Shown one piece after another: positions 56,187 through 64,000 of a stretch of 64,000 nucleotides of DNA; within the stretch, counting starts at the first letter, position 1; each line of letters starts with the position of its first letter. The stretch is from an uncultured Rhodobiaceae bacterium (lineage in GTDB: Bacteria > Pseudomonadota > Alphaproteobacteria > RS24), in the NCBI GenBank assembly GCA_937907245.1, contig CALCUM010000002.1:186001-250000 (forward strand), in the 5' to 3' direction. The notes beneath the pieces were generated by a model, which was not told the DNA's origin, searched no databases, and saw only the letters and a program-made list of their open reading frames with translations. Both the position numbers and the translations under genes were made by a program.

Positions 56187-56990
56187 ATGTCTGCACCCGA
56201 AACCACAGTCGTTCTTCTCGAGGAAGATAAAGACTGGGCCACGCTTTGGCTCAACCGACCTGAAGCGCGCAATGCAATGTCCGACGAGTTAGTATCGGAA
56301 CTACAAGCCATGCTGGATTATTTAGCCACGCGCGAAGACATTCGCGGCATTACCGTTCGCGGTAAAGGCGAGGTGTTTTGTGCGGGCGGCGACCTCAAGG
56401 GATTTAAAAATAATTTCCAAGATGGCCGCACGGACGAACAAGTGATTGAAGATAGCTCGAAAATGGGACGTTTTTTCCTGACCGTTCGCTCTATGCCGCA
56501 AGTAATTGTGTTTTTACTGCAAGGCGCGGCCATGGCGGGTGGCTTGGGCATGGCGTCGGCTGGCGATATTGTAATTGCTACGAAGGACACAAAAATGGCC
56601 CTCACCGAGACTGCCATTGGCATTGTTCCGGCTCAAATTGGCCGTTATATCGTCGCGCGAACGGGCGACATTCAGGCGCGACGCATTATGTTGACCGGCC
56701 ACCGCTTTACCGCCCAGCAAGGCGTGGGCTACGGTCTGGTAGATATTTTGGTAGATGATTTGGCAGCGGGCGAAGCTGAGCTACAAGATATTATCGCGGG
56801 CGTGCGCCGCTGTGCACCAGGTGCCAATGCCGCGACCAAAAAGCTGCTGGAAGCCAATAAACACCTAGATGACACGGCGATGATACGCTATGCGGGCGAA
56901 GCTTTTGCGGCCAGCGTGAAAAGCGACGAAGGCCGAGAAGGTGTGGCGTCCTTTCTAGAAAAACGAAAACCAAATTGGGTGCAGGAGTAG
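56187..56990 (+). CDS. atuE: enoyl-CoA hydratase, AtuE-like
   Basis: A 267-residue crotonase-fold enzyme. GEVFCAGGDLKGF and GAAMAGGLGMASAGDIV form the oxyanion hole; TAIGIVPAQIGRYIV follows. It hydrates an unsaturated dicarboxylic acyl-CoA made by the carboxylase, such as isohexenylglutaconyl- or methylglutaconyl-CoA. Start at ATG 56187 with GAAGGGG; the frame extends upstream without signal. Two bases separate it from the next gene start. Confidence 0.85.
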   Translation: MSAPETTVVLLEEDKDWATLWLNRPEARNAMSDELVSELQAMLDYLATREDIRGITVRGKGEVFCAGGDLKGFKNNFQDGRTDEQVIEDSSKMGRFFLTVRSMPQVIVFLLQGAAMAGGLGMASAGDIVIATKDTKMALTETAIGIVPAQIGRYIVARTGDIQARRIMLTGHRFTAQQGVGYGLVDILVDDLAAGEAELQDIIAGVRRCAPGANAATKKLLEANKHLDDTAMIRYAGEAFAASVKSDEGREGVASFLEKRKPNWVQE

Positions 56991-56992
56991 AT

Positions 56993-59011
56993 ATGGCTGC
57001 CATTCGTAAAATACTAATTGCCAACCGTGGCGAGATTGCTTGTCGCGTTATTCGCACAGCCCACGCTATGGGCATTCGCACCGTCGCTGTCTATTCCGAC
57101 GCCGACGCCGACGCCCCTCATGTTCGCCAAGCCAATGAGGCGGTTCGCATTGGCCCGGGCCCCGTGGGGCAATCTTATTTGGTGGCCGAGAAAATTCTCG
57201 ACGCCGCCAAACAAAGTGGCGCCGATGCCATTCATCCGGGCTATGGATTTTTATCCGAAAACGCTGAATTTGCCGATGCGGTGGAAAAAGCCGGATTGAC
57301 TTTTATTGGCCCGAGCGGTCAATCGATTGATCTGATGGGCAATAAAGCCGAAGCCAAACGCCGCATGATAGAGGCCAAAGTGCCTTGCGTGCCGGGCTAT
57401 GAAGGTAAAGACCAAAGCGATGAAGTGCTTTTGGCCGAAGGCGAAAAAATTGGCTTTCCAATTATGGTGAAAGCCGCCGCAGGTGGCGGGGGTCGCGGTA
57501 TGCGCCTTGTCGAAAGCCAAGACGGACTGGCGGCTGCCATCTCGACCGCACGCTCGGAAGCTGAAAATGCTTTTGGCTCGGGCGAGCTGATTTTGGAAAA
57601 AGCTATTGTTCAACCGCGCCACGTAGAAATTCAGGTGTTTGCAGATACGCATGGGCATGTGGTGCATATGGGCGAGCGAGATTGCTCGGTGCAACGCCGT
57701 CACCAAAAGGTAATTGAAGAAAGCCCATGCCCGGTGATGACGCCAGATTTGCGCGCTGCTATGGGCGCGGCGGCGGTTGAGGCTGCGGCCACAATTAACT
57801 ATCGCGGCGCTGGCACAGTTGAATTTTTGCTCGACGCCAGTGGTCATTTTTACTTCCTTGAGATGAACACAAGACTGCAAGTCGAGCATCCCGTTACCGA
57901 ACAAGTGACAGGTCTGGATTTGGTTGAGTTGCAAATTAAAGTCGCCGAGGGAGAGCCCTTGGGGATGACCCAAGAGGATGTGCAGTTGAACGGCCACGCC
58001 ATCGAAGTGCGCCTTTATGCCGAAGACCCAGCCAAAGGGTTTTTGCCAAGCACAGGCACGGTGGCTTGTTTCGAGCAAGTGGCCCGCGAGGGCGTGCGGT
58101 ATGATACGGGCATTGTGGGGGGGCAAGAAATTTCGCCGTTCTATGACCCGATGATAGCCAAGCTAATTACCACCGGGCCCAATCGCGAAACCGCTCGCAA
58201 GCTAATGATTGAGGCGCTAACGGATACGGCTTTGTTTGGCCCGCGCACCAACCGAGATTTCTTGATTGCTTGTTTGGAAAACGAGAAATTTGCCGAAGGC
58301 GATTTTTCTACGGGCTTTATTGCCGAGCAATTTAGCGAGGCTGATTTGGCCGATAAACTGGCAGATGAAACAGCGCTGGCCATTTTGGCGGTTCGACATT
58401 TCGCTATCGACCGCGACGCGGCTCTGGCCAAAGCGCAAGCAAGCGGCATGCATGTGCCCCAAGGGCTGATGCATTTCACCTCGGACGCCAACCTGCGGAC
58501 ACCTTATAAATTGGCGTTTAAAAATCTGGAAACAGAAGGCGTGCCGTTGTCGGTTCGCAGCAAGAGCGTTAATTTATATCAGGTGCATATTGGTGAGACA
58601 TGCATCGACATTTTTGTTCGCGCCCACCAAGGCACGCGTATGGTTTTGGAAACGCCCGCCGATGGCCGTCAGTATATCAGCCAAGCGTTTTTGGATGGCA
58701 CAACCCTGTTTGCCACGATAGATGGCGCTACTTATACCTGCAGCAACATGCTGATGCGCAATGCTGCTGGCGAAGAACTGGGCGATGGCAGCCGCGTGTT
58801 GGCGCCTATGCATGGCCGCGTGATCGAGGTTTTTGTGAGCGCTGGAGACCGCGTAACCACGGGTGACCGACTGGTAGTTGTGGAAGCGATGAAAATGCAG
58901 CATGAAATTTTGGCCACGGTGGATGGCGAGGTTATGCAAGTGTTGGTATCTGCCGAGGCGCAAGTTGCGGCCGATGATTTAATGGTCGCCATTGAAATGG
59001 AAGCGGAATAG
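56993..59011 (+). CDS. atuF: biotin carboxylase with biotinyl domain, AtuF-like
   Basis: A 672-residue alpha subunit. Biotin-carboxylase region: ILIANRGEIACRVIRTAHAMG, HPGYGFLSENAEFADA, VKAAAGGGGRGMRLV, ERDCSVQRRHQKVIEE and FLEMNTRLQVEHPVTE. Biotinyl domain at the end, with K634 in VEAMKMQHE. It charges biotin with bicarbonate and works with the atuC-like beta subunit, possibly also with the biotinyl-carboxyltransferase fusion. ATG 56993 with AGGAG ahead. Confidence 0.92.
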   Translation: MAAIRKILIANRGEIACRVIRTAHAMGIRTVAVYSDADADAPHVRQANEAVRIGPGPVGQSYLVAEKILDAAKQSGADAIHPGYGFLSENAEFADAVEKAGLTFIGPSGQSIDLMGNKAEAKRRMIEAKVPCVPGYEGKDQSDEVLLAEGEKIGFPIMVKAAAGGGGRGMRLVESQDGLAAAISTARSEAENAFGSGELILEKAIVQPRHVEIQVFADTHGHVVHMGERDCSVQRRHQKVIEESPCPVMTPDLRAAMGAAAVEAAATINYRGAGTVEFLLDASGHFYFLEMNTRLQVEHPVTEQVTGLDLVELQIKVAEGEPLGMTQEDVQLNGHAIEVRLYAEDPAKGFLPSTGTVACFEQVAREGVRYDTGIVGGQEISPFYDPMIAKLITTGPNRETARKLMIEALTDTALFGPRTNRDFLIACLENEKFAEGDFSTGFIAEQFSEADLADKLADETALAILAVRHFAIDRDAALAKAQASGMHVPQGLMHFTSDANLRTPYKLAFKNLETEGVPLSVRSKSVNLYQVHIGETCIDIFVRAHQGTRMVLETPADGRQYISQAFLDGTTLFATIDGATYTCSNMLMRNAAGEELGDGSRVLAPMHGRVIEVFVSAGDRVTTGDRLVVVEAMKMQHEILATVDGEVMQVLVSAEAQVAADDLMVAIEMEAE

Positions 59012-59020
59012 GAACGCAAT

Positions 59021-59821
59021 ATGTTGAAAGAAGCTCTAGATTTTAAAGCCGAGTCGGATGGCCTGTATGCCCTGATGAAAGATTTGGACGATGCGGCGTT
59101 TGCCGAGCCCACGCAGTTTAAAGGCTGGACGCTGAATAACGTGCTGGAGCATTTGCACATGTGGAATTGGGCGGCCAATGAGAGCCATGCCGATGAGGAT
59201 AATTTTGTCAGCTGGCTGACCAGCGCAATGAAATCTATCGGCCAAAGCAATATGCGCACCTATGAGGCGCAATGGGTGGATGGCTTGAGCGGGCGGGCTT
59301 TACTGGAAACCTGGCATGAATTTTATACCGCGATGGCCGAGCGCATGGTCGATATCGACCCGAAGAAACGCCTCAAATGGGCCGGGCCTGACATGAGCGC
59401 GCGGTCGTCTATTTCGGCGCGGCTGATGGAAACTTGGGCGCACGGCCAAGAGGTCTATGACCATTTGGGCGTAACCCGTGCCAATAAAGACCATATTCGC
59501 GCTATCGCTGTTTTGGGCACGAATACGTTTGGTTGGACCTATGCCACCCGCGGCGAAACGCCGCCTGGCCCGATGCCTTATGTGTGCCTCAGCGCACCTT
59601 CAGGCGAGATTTGGGAGTTTGGGGAGAAATCTGACGAAGAACGGGTGGAAGGCAATGCGGCAGACTTCTGCCAAGTTGTTACCCAGGTTCGCAATATTGC
59701 CGATACGGATTTGCGCGTGACCGGCCCTATTGCAACCGATTGGATGTCGAAAGCACAATGTTTTGCTGGCGCGCCAGAAACGCCGCCTTCGCCAGGAACG
59801 CGCTTCACACGCAAGCTGTAA
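59021..59821 (+). CDS. TIGR03084/DinB-like metal-binding protein
   Basis: A 266-residue protein of the DinB/maleylpyruvate-isomerase-like fold. FKGWTLNNVLEHLHMWNW and ARLMETWAHGQEVYDHLG hold the His and Glu/Asp residues of the metal site. The C-terminal half carries YVCLSAPSGEIWEFG. TIGR03084 members are often near acyl-CoA metabolism, role unknown. It follows atuF by 9 bases, so it belongs to the operon. Confidence 0.8.
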   Translation: MLKEALDFKAESDGLYALMKDLDDAAFAEPTQFKGWTLNNVLEHLHMWNWAANESHADEDNFVSWLTSAMKSIGQSNMRTYEAQWVDGLSGRALLETWHEFYTAMAERMVDIDPKKRLKWAGPDMSARSSISARLMETWAHGQEVYDHLGVTRANKDHIRAIAVLGTNTFGWTYATRGETPPGPMPYVCLSAPSGEIWEFGEKSDEERVEGNAADFCQVVTQVRNIADTDLRVTGPIATDWMSKAQCFAGAPETPPSPGTRFTRKL

Positions 59822-59874
59822 TTTGCTAGGCTAAATCACGACAAAACTTCTTTTTGATTTCTTTCAGGACTTTT

Positions 59875-60879
59875 ATGACCCAGCTTGCTGCCTCTCAAAC
59901 CCATGCGCCCATTGAACCTCGCCATAGTTGGATGCGTGACGAAGTAGAGGCGCTGTTTGCCCTGCCGTTTAATGACCTGTTGTTTCAAGCGCAAACGGTG
60001 CACCGTCAGTGGTTTGATGCCAATGAAGTGCAAAAAAGCACTTTGCTGTCGATTAAAACGGGCGGCTGCCCAGAAGACTGTAATTATTGCAGCCAAAGCG
60101 CAAAATTCGATACCGGCCTAAAAGCCACCAAATTAATGCAAGTGCAAGAAGTGCTGGAAGGCGCAGAGCGCGCAAAAAATGCCGGCGCCTCGCGCTATTG
60201 CATGGGGGCCGCTTGGCGCAGCCCAAAAGACCGCGATATGGGCGCTATCATCGAGATGATACAAGGCGTGCGCGCTATGGGCATGGAAACCTGCATGACC
60301 TTGGGCATGTTATCGCCCGAGCAAGCCAAACAATTGAAAGACGCTGGGCTCGATTATTACAATCACAACGTCGATACCTCGGAAGAGTTTTACGGCGAGA
60401 TTATCACCACGCGCACATTCGAAGATCGTCTGGAGACCATCTCACATGTTCAAGATGCGGGGATTAATGTTTGCGCCGGTGGTATTTTGGGCCTTGGCGA
60501 AGAAGTGGGAGACCGAGCGTCTATGTTGATGACGCTGGCGAATTTGAACCCACAACCGCAATCGGTGCCCATTAACATGCTCATTCCCATCGAGGGCACG
60601 CCTTTGGGCGAAGCCGCCCCCGTTGACGGCATCGACTTTGTTCGCTGCATTGCGGTGGCGCGTATTATGATGCCAAAATCTGTGGTGCGCTTGTCGGCGG
60701 GTCGCGAGTGGATGTCGGATGAGACCCAAGCCTTATGTTTTCTGGCTGGCGCCAATTCGATATTTGTTGGGGAAGAGCTATTGACGACCAGCAATCCGAA
60801 CCTATCTAAGGACAATGAATTATTCGCCCGCCTCGGCCTAGAGCCAATGGCGGCCCATAAATGCCCATCGGCTGTTTAA
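59875..60879 (+). CDS. bioB: biotin synthase
   Basis: A 334-residue radical-SAM enzyme that inserts sulfur into dethiobiotin. The 4Fe-4S site is C65, C69 and C72 ([13 protein letters not shown]); [25 protein letters not shown] and [15 protein letters not shown] are further family features. ATG 59875 is chosen, with AGGA ahead. Placing the last biotin step among two biotin-dependent carboxylases suggests local cofactor supply. No other bio gene is in the window. Confidence 0.93.
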   Translation: MTQLAASQTHAPIEPRHSWMRDEVEALFALPFNDLLFQAQTVHRQWFDANEVQKSTLLSIKTGGCPEDCNYCSQSAKFDTGLKATKLMQVQEVLEGAERAKNAGASRYCMGAAWRSPKDRDMGAIIEMIQGVRAMGMETCMTLGMLSPEQAKQLKDAGLDYYNHNVDTSEEFYGEIITTRTFEDRLETISHVQDAGINVCAGGILGLGEEVGDRASMLMTLANLNPQPQSVPINMLIPIEGTPLGEAAPVDGIDFVRCIAVARIMMPKSVVRLSAGREWMSDETQALCFLAGANSIFVGEELLTTSNPNLSKDNELFARLGLEPMAAHKCPSAV

Positions 60880-60896
60880 CGTTTCTGGAGTAGAAA

Positions 60897-62096
60897 ATGG
60901 ATCTCGAGCTAAAACCTGAAGAACTTGTCTTTCAAAAAGAAGTCCGCGACTGGTTTGAAACCGTGCTGCCAGAAGGACACCACATGAAGGGTAAAACGCT
61001 AATTACCCAAACCAAAGAAGAAACCAGTTGGTGGCAAGCCCAACTGAATGAAAAAGGATGGGGCGCCGTCGGTTGGCCGCTAGAGGATGGCGGCACGACG
61101 TGGAGCGATCCGCAAAAAGCGATTTTCCAAGCCGAAGCGGCGCGCGCGCAAAGCCCGCATCAGTCGCCATTTGGCATTACGATGGTCGGTCCTGTTATTT
61201 GCGCCTTTGGCTCGCCTGAGCTGAAAGCCCAGCATTTGCCGTCTATTTTGGATGGCTCTGTTAATTGGTGCCAAGGGTATTCCGAGCCGGGCTCGGGCTC
61301 TGATTTGGCCAGCTTGCGCACAACAGCCGAGCGCGATGGCGATGACTATGTTGTGAATGGTCAAAAAATTTGGACCACTTTGGCGCATTGGGCCGAGTGG
61401 ATTTTCTGCCTTGTGCGCACCAGCAATGAGGGCAAGCCGCAACAAGGTATTTCTTTCTTGCTCATCGACATGAAGTCGCCGGGCATTGAAGTGAAACCGA
61501 TTTACACTATCGATGGCGCGCATCACTTGAACGAAGTTTACTTCACCGATGTCCGAGTGCCCGCAACCAATCTCGTAGGCCAAGAGAACGAAGGTTGGAC
61601 GTATGCTAAATTCTTGCTGGGCAACGAACGGGCTGGCATCGCCGGCACGGGTATGATCCGCAATGGTCTTGAGAACCTTAAAAACGTCCATGCCTATCTC
61701 AATGAAACCGCAGCGGAAAGCTATCAAGCGGATGCATTTGAACGTCGTCACGCTGAATTAAGCGTTCGTGCCGCCGCCCTGGAAACCCTAGAAAACAGGG
61801 CGTTATTTGCCGAAGAAGGGTCGGGCGAGGGGATGATTTTGCCGCTACCGATGAAAGCCTTGGGCACGGAATTGCAGCAAGATATGGGCGATTTGGCCTA
61901 TGATATGCTGGGCAATGAATCGAGCATTTTCTACGATAGCGAGTTTGCCCCCACGGCCAGCGACAATGAGCCAAATTATCGTGCGCAAGCGCCGATGATG
62001 ACGCACACGATGTTGTTCAATCGTGCGTCGACGATTTTCGGCGGTACGACGGAAGTGCAAAAAGGCATTATCTCGAAATTCGTCCTCGGCCTGTAA
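60897..62096 (+). CDS. acyl-CoA dehydrogenase, second copy
   Basis: A 399-residue acyl-CoA dehydrogenase of the larger, FadE/ChsE-like type: KGWGAVGWPLEDGGTTW, CQGYSEPGSGSDLASLRT, VVNGQKIWTTLAHWAEW and IFGGTTEVQKGIISKFVLGL. Some members act in heteromeric pairs on steroid or branched side chains; no partner subunit is adjacent. RBS TGGAG. It runs in the same direction after bioB, 17 bases later. Confidence 0.88.
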   Translation: MDLELKPEELVFQKEVRDWFETVLPEGHHMKGKTLITQTKEETSWWQAQLNEKGWGAVGWPLEDGGTTWSDPQKAIFQAEAARAQSPHQSPFGITMVGPVICAFGSPELKAQHLPSILDGSVNWCQGYSEPGSGSDLASLRTTAERDGDDYVVNGQKIWTTLAHWAEWIFCLVRTSNEGKPQQGISFLLIDMKSPGIEVKPIYTIDGAHHLNEVYFTDVRVPATNLVGQENEGWTYAKFLLGNERAGIAGTGMIRNGLENLKNVHAYLNETAAESYQADAFERRHAELSVRAAALETLENRALFAEEGSGEGMILPLPMKALGTELQQDMGDLAYDMLGNESSIFYDSEFAPTASDNEPNYRAQAPMMTHTMLFNRASTIFGGTTEVQKGIISKFVLGL

Positions 62097-62106
62097 GCCA
62101 ACGGAT

Positions 62107-62901
62107 TTAGGCGAACACTGCCTGAAGCTGCATCGCGTCCATAATACGACGGCCTTCGGAGTTCCATACTTGGGTAAGCTGAGAGCTATAGCCCTGGCAC
62201 ACATGGCGCGTGGCAGAGCGCATGAGCCACCAACCGTCCTCGGTTTCCATTTTATCGGTGAGGAAATTAATATTCCAATTCATCGAGCTGAGGGCGCGCA
62301 CCGGCTGGTCAAAAAACGTCAAAGCGGCGGGCGGCGTGTCGGCTAATACCAAAACCGGCATCAGGCCTTTATCCCAACTTTTGGGGTCGGTTAGGCGGGC
62401 CCACATTAAAACATCGGGGTCGTCTGAACCTTGCATAAAACGCGGGCCGGAAACCAGGCGTCGGTCTAGGTTTTGTAAAAATGTTGGGGCATCGGCATGT
62501 TTCGGAAAGAAAATTTCCGCGTCGTCTGGCTTCAGGGTGATTTGCTTTACCGGATAATCTACCTCGCGCGGCAACTCGCGGTTTACGCCATAGGTGAAAT
62601 AGCCATGCGTGCCAGCCCCGATTGGGCTGTTCAGCTCGGCTGAGAAAGTGACATTGTTTTTGCCTTGGCGTTGCAATTTATGCGAGACGCTAAGCTGGTC
62701 TACCGCGGGGCCGATGAAGTTGACTTGAGCGGTTCGCAGCGGCGGCAAGTCTGGGTTTTCTGCTTCGATGGCGGCAGCAAGAAGAGCGGTGGTTAAGCCC
62801 CCGAAGGCGGTGCGCCCTTGTTTCCAATTGTCCGGCAGGTCGGCCACATAATTTGGGCCACTAGCCAAAAACTCGGCCATAATATCGCTATAGGTTTTCA
62901 T
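62107..62901 (-). CDS. acyl-CoA thioesterase family protein (double hot-dog)
   Basis: A 264-residue protein: WKQGRTAFGGLTTALLAAAI and NPDLPPLRTAQVNFIGPA belong to the first hot-dog half; PVRALSSMNWNINFLTDKM and WWLMRSATRHVCQGYSSQL to the second. It hydrolyses acyl-CoA, possibly to end the pathway. ATG 62901 with AAGGAAG. Convergent with the dehydrogenase gene. Confidence 0.83.
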   Translation of the reverse strand: MKTYSDIMAEFLASGPNYVADLPDNWKQGRTAFGGLTTALLAAAIEAENPDLPPLRTAQVNFIGPAVDQLSVSHKLQRQGKNNVTFSAELNSPIGAGTHGYFTYGVNRELPREVDYPVKQITLKPDDAEIFFPKHADAPTFLQNLDRRLVSGPRFMQGSDDPDVLMWARLTDPKSWDKGLMPVLVLADTPPAALTFFDQPVRALSSMNWNINFLTDKMETEDGWWLMRSATRHVCQGYSSQLTQVWNSEGRRIMDAMQLQAVFA

Positions 62902-62926
62902 GAAACTTCCTTTCTTGGGGTTCGGT

Positions 62927-63199
62927 TTACACCGCGTTGAGCAATTTTTGCCGTTCGGCACGGTTGTTCTTCAATTGATATTCTCGCGACATGGCGGCGC
63001 CGCGCGTGGTGAAAGTTTCGCTATAAATCAATCGCCATTGCCGGCCTCTGGTGGCCTTGGCGCCGCTGCCATCATTATGAGCAGCCAAGCGTTTGTCTAG
63101 GTCTACCGTCCAGCCCACATAAGATTTTGCGGCGCCCGCGTCGCAGGTTTGTAGCAGGTAAACATAGCAGTTTGTTAGATAGCGTTTTGTGTTGGTCAT
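62927..63199 (-). CDS. GIY-YIG nuclease-superfamily protein
   Basis: A 90-residue single-domain GIY-YIG protein (YhbQ/UPF0213-like). CYVYLLQTCD and SYVGWTVDLDKRLAAHNDG carry the paired Tyr/Gly motif and Arg; MSREYQLKNN holds the catalytic-type Glu. The frame continues up to 63268; ATG 63199 has GAGGA. Role in DNA repair or handling is unknown. Confidence 0.85.
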   Translation of the reverse strand: MTNTKRYLTNCYVYLLQTCDAGAAKSYVGWTVDLDKRLAAHNDGSGAKATRGRQWRLIYSETFTTRGAAMSREYQLKNNRAERQKLLNAV

Positions 63200-63297
63200 A
63201 TTCCTCAAGGGCTCTAGTCTAGGGCAACAATATATTGCTTTACAGTGCCTTGGAAAGGGTCTAATCACGCCGCAGATTGGCGATTTTCGAGGATGTT

Positions 63298-64000
63298 ATG
63301 TCGGAAGCTAAAAACCTTATAAACCTGCCTAAAAACCCCGCTTCGCGTGACGCCGATGCGCTTTATGGCGTGTCGCGTTGGGGCGAGGGGCTGATAACGG
63401 TTTTGGATAACGGCCATATCGGTCTTCTCCACCCATCGCGTCCAGAGGCGACGCCGACAGATCTTATGTCGGTTTTAGATAATCTAGAGCAACGCGGAAT
63501 TTCTGCGCCAGTATTGCTGCGCGTCGCTGACTTCATTGAATGGCGTATCGACCAGATTAACGATGCTTTTAACGAGGCTATTTCTGAGCTGACCTATCAG
63601 GGCAGCTATAAAGGTGTTTTCCCGATTAAAGTGAACCAGCAAGCGCAAGTGATCGACCGCATTGTAGCCTATGGGCAGCGTCATGGTTTTGGTTTTGAGG
63701 TTGGCTCGAAAGCTGAATTGCTTATCGCCATGGCGCATAATCCGGGCACGGAAAGCGCGCTGATTTGTAATGGCGTGAAGGATGAAGAGTTCATCCAATT
63801 GGCGCTTATGTCTTTGCAGCTTGGCTTTAATACGTTCATCGTGCTGGAAAGCCCGCGCGAGCTGGAGCTGGTTTTGGCGGTGGCGGAAACCATGAAGGTT
63901 CGCCCGCAATTGGGCATACGGATTAAATTAACCCATGAAGTTAGCGGCAATTGGGCGGCTTCCTCGGGCGATCGCTCGACGTTTGGCATGACCATCGCGC
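63298..64000 (+). CDS. speA: biosynthetic arginine decarboxylase, N-terminal part
   Basis: The first 234 codons of a PLP enzyme, cut by the window end. YGVSRWGEGLITVLDNGHIG, GVFPIKVNQQAQVIDRI (PLP lysine in IKVNQ), GFEVGSKAELLIAMAHNPG and LICNGVKDEEFIQLAL match SpeA. It makes agmatine for polyamine synthesis. ATG 63298 is preceded by GAGGATGTT. The remaining two thirds lie beyond the window. Confidence 0.92.
   Translation, partial: MSEAKNLINLPKNPASRDADALYGVSRWGEGLITVLDNGHIGLLHPSRPEATPTDLMSVLDNLEQRGISAPVLLRVADFIEWRIDQINDAFNEAISELTYQGSYKGVFPIKVNQQAQVIDRIVAYGQRHGFGFEVGSKAELLIAMAHNPGTESALICNGVKDEEFIQLALMSLQLGFNTFIVLESPRELELVLAVAETMKVRPQLGIRIKLTHEVSGNWAASSGDRSTFGMTIA

Overview
The window looks like an alphaproteobacterial chromosome carrying a large acquired metal-resistance region. 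This rests on gene families (RhlE, PurT, AtuA-type catabolism, TIGR03643 and DUF6552-like small proteins) and on tRNA-Met and tRNA-fMet 3' halves of alphaproteobacterial type. No species can be named from the sequence alone. Base composition is visibly patchy: the left ~27 kb is AT-richer, 28.1-31.4 kb is distinctly GC-rich, and the right 30 kb is uniform, moderately GC-rich core-like DNA.

Region 1 (1-5.9 kb) is mobile-element backbone. It holds a short tyrosine recombinase translationally coupled to a 56-residue basic protein, a 700-base non-coding stretch full of palindromes, two small unknown proteins, an AAA+ ATPase, two further unknown proteins, and the C-terminus of a type III restriction Res subunit spliced onto the N-terminus of a MerR regulator.

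Region 2 (5.9-27.6 kb) is a metal-efflux island. A Cus-type Cu/Ag operon (small secreted protein, cusC, cusB, cusA, cusF, DUF2231 membrane protein) is followed by a MerR regulator, an APC-type permease and a P1B-1 copper ATPase behind a 20-bp-spacer MerR promoter. A Czc-type operon (small secreted protein, czcC, czcB, czcA, czcD) comes next. A full-length tyrosine integrase and the 3' half of tRNA-fMet close the block.

Region 3 (27.9-34.0 kb) is a second acquired block. It has an IS3 remnant, then lspA, a truncated SCO1-like gene, dsbA, dsbB and a CDF transporter, with a divergent MerR gene. After it come a MerR chimera, a glutaredoxin-MauE fusion and a cytochrome c, each of the last two behind a CueR-type 19-bp-spacer promoter, and a copC broken by one stop codon. 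It ends with the 3' half of elongator tRNA-Met. Both tRNA fragments start exactly at the anticodon loop, which suggests two integration events into CAU tRNAs.

Region 4 (34.2-64 kb) is core-like. It holds transport and housekeeping genes (TVP38-like, GPH symporter, CehA/McbA-type PHP hydrolase, RhlE, a styrene-oxide-isomerase-like membrane protein, PurT, crotonase, MFS, MATE, carbonic anhydrase), then an acyl-CoA carboxylase and acyclic-terpene-utilisation-like cluster. That cluster comprises a biotinyl/carboxyltransferase fusion, a Baeyer-Villiger-type monooxygenase, an acyl-CoA dehydrogenase, atuA, atuC, atuE, atuF, a DinB-like protein, biotin synthase, a second acyl-CoA dehydrogenase and a thioesterase. 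The window ends in a GIY-YIG protein and the start of speA. The simplest joint role is breakdown of branched or isoprenoid acyl chains, with local biotin synthesis feeding the carboxylases.
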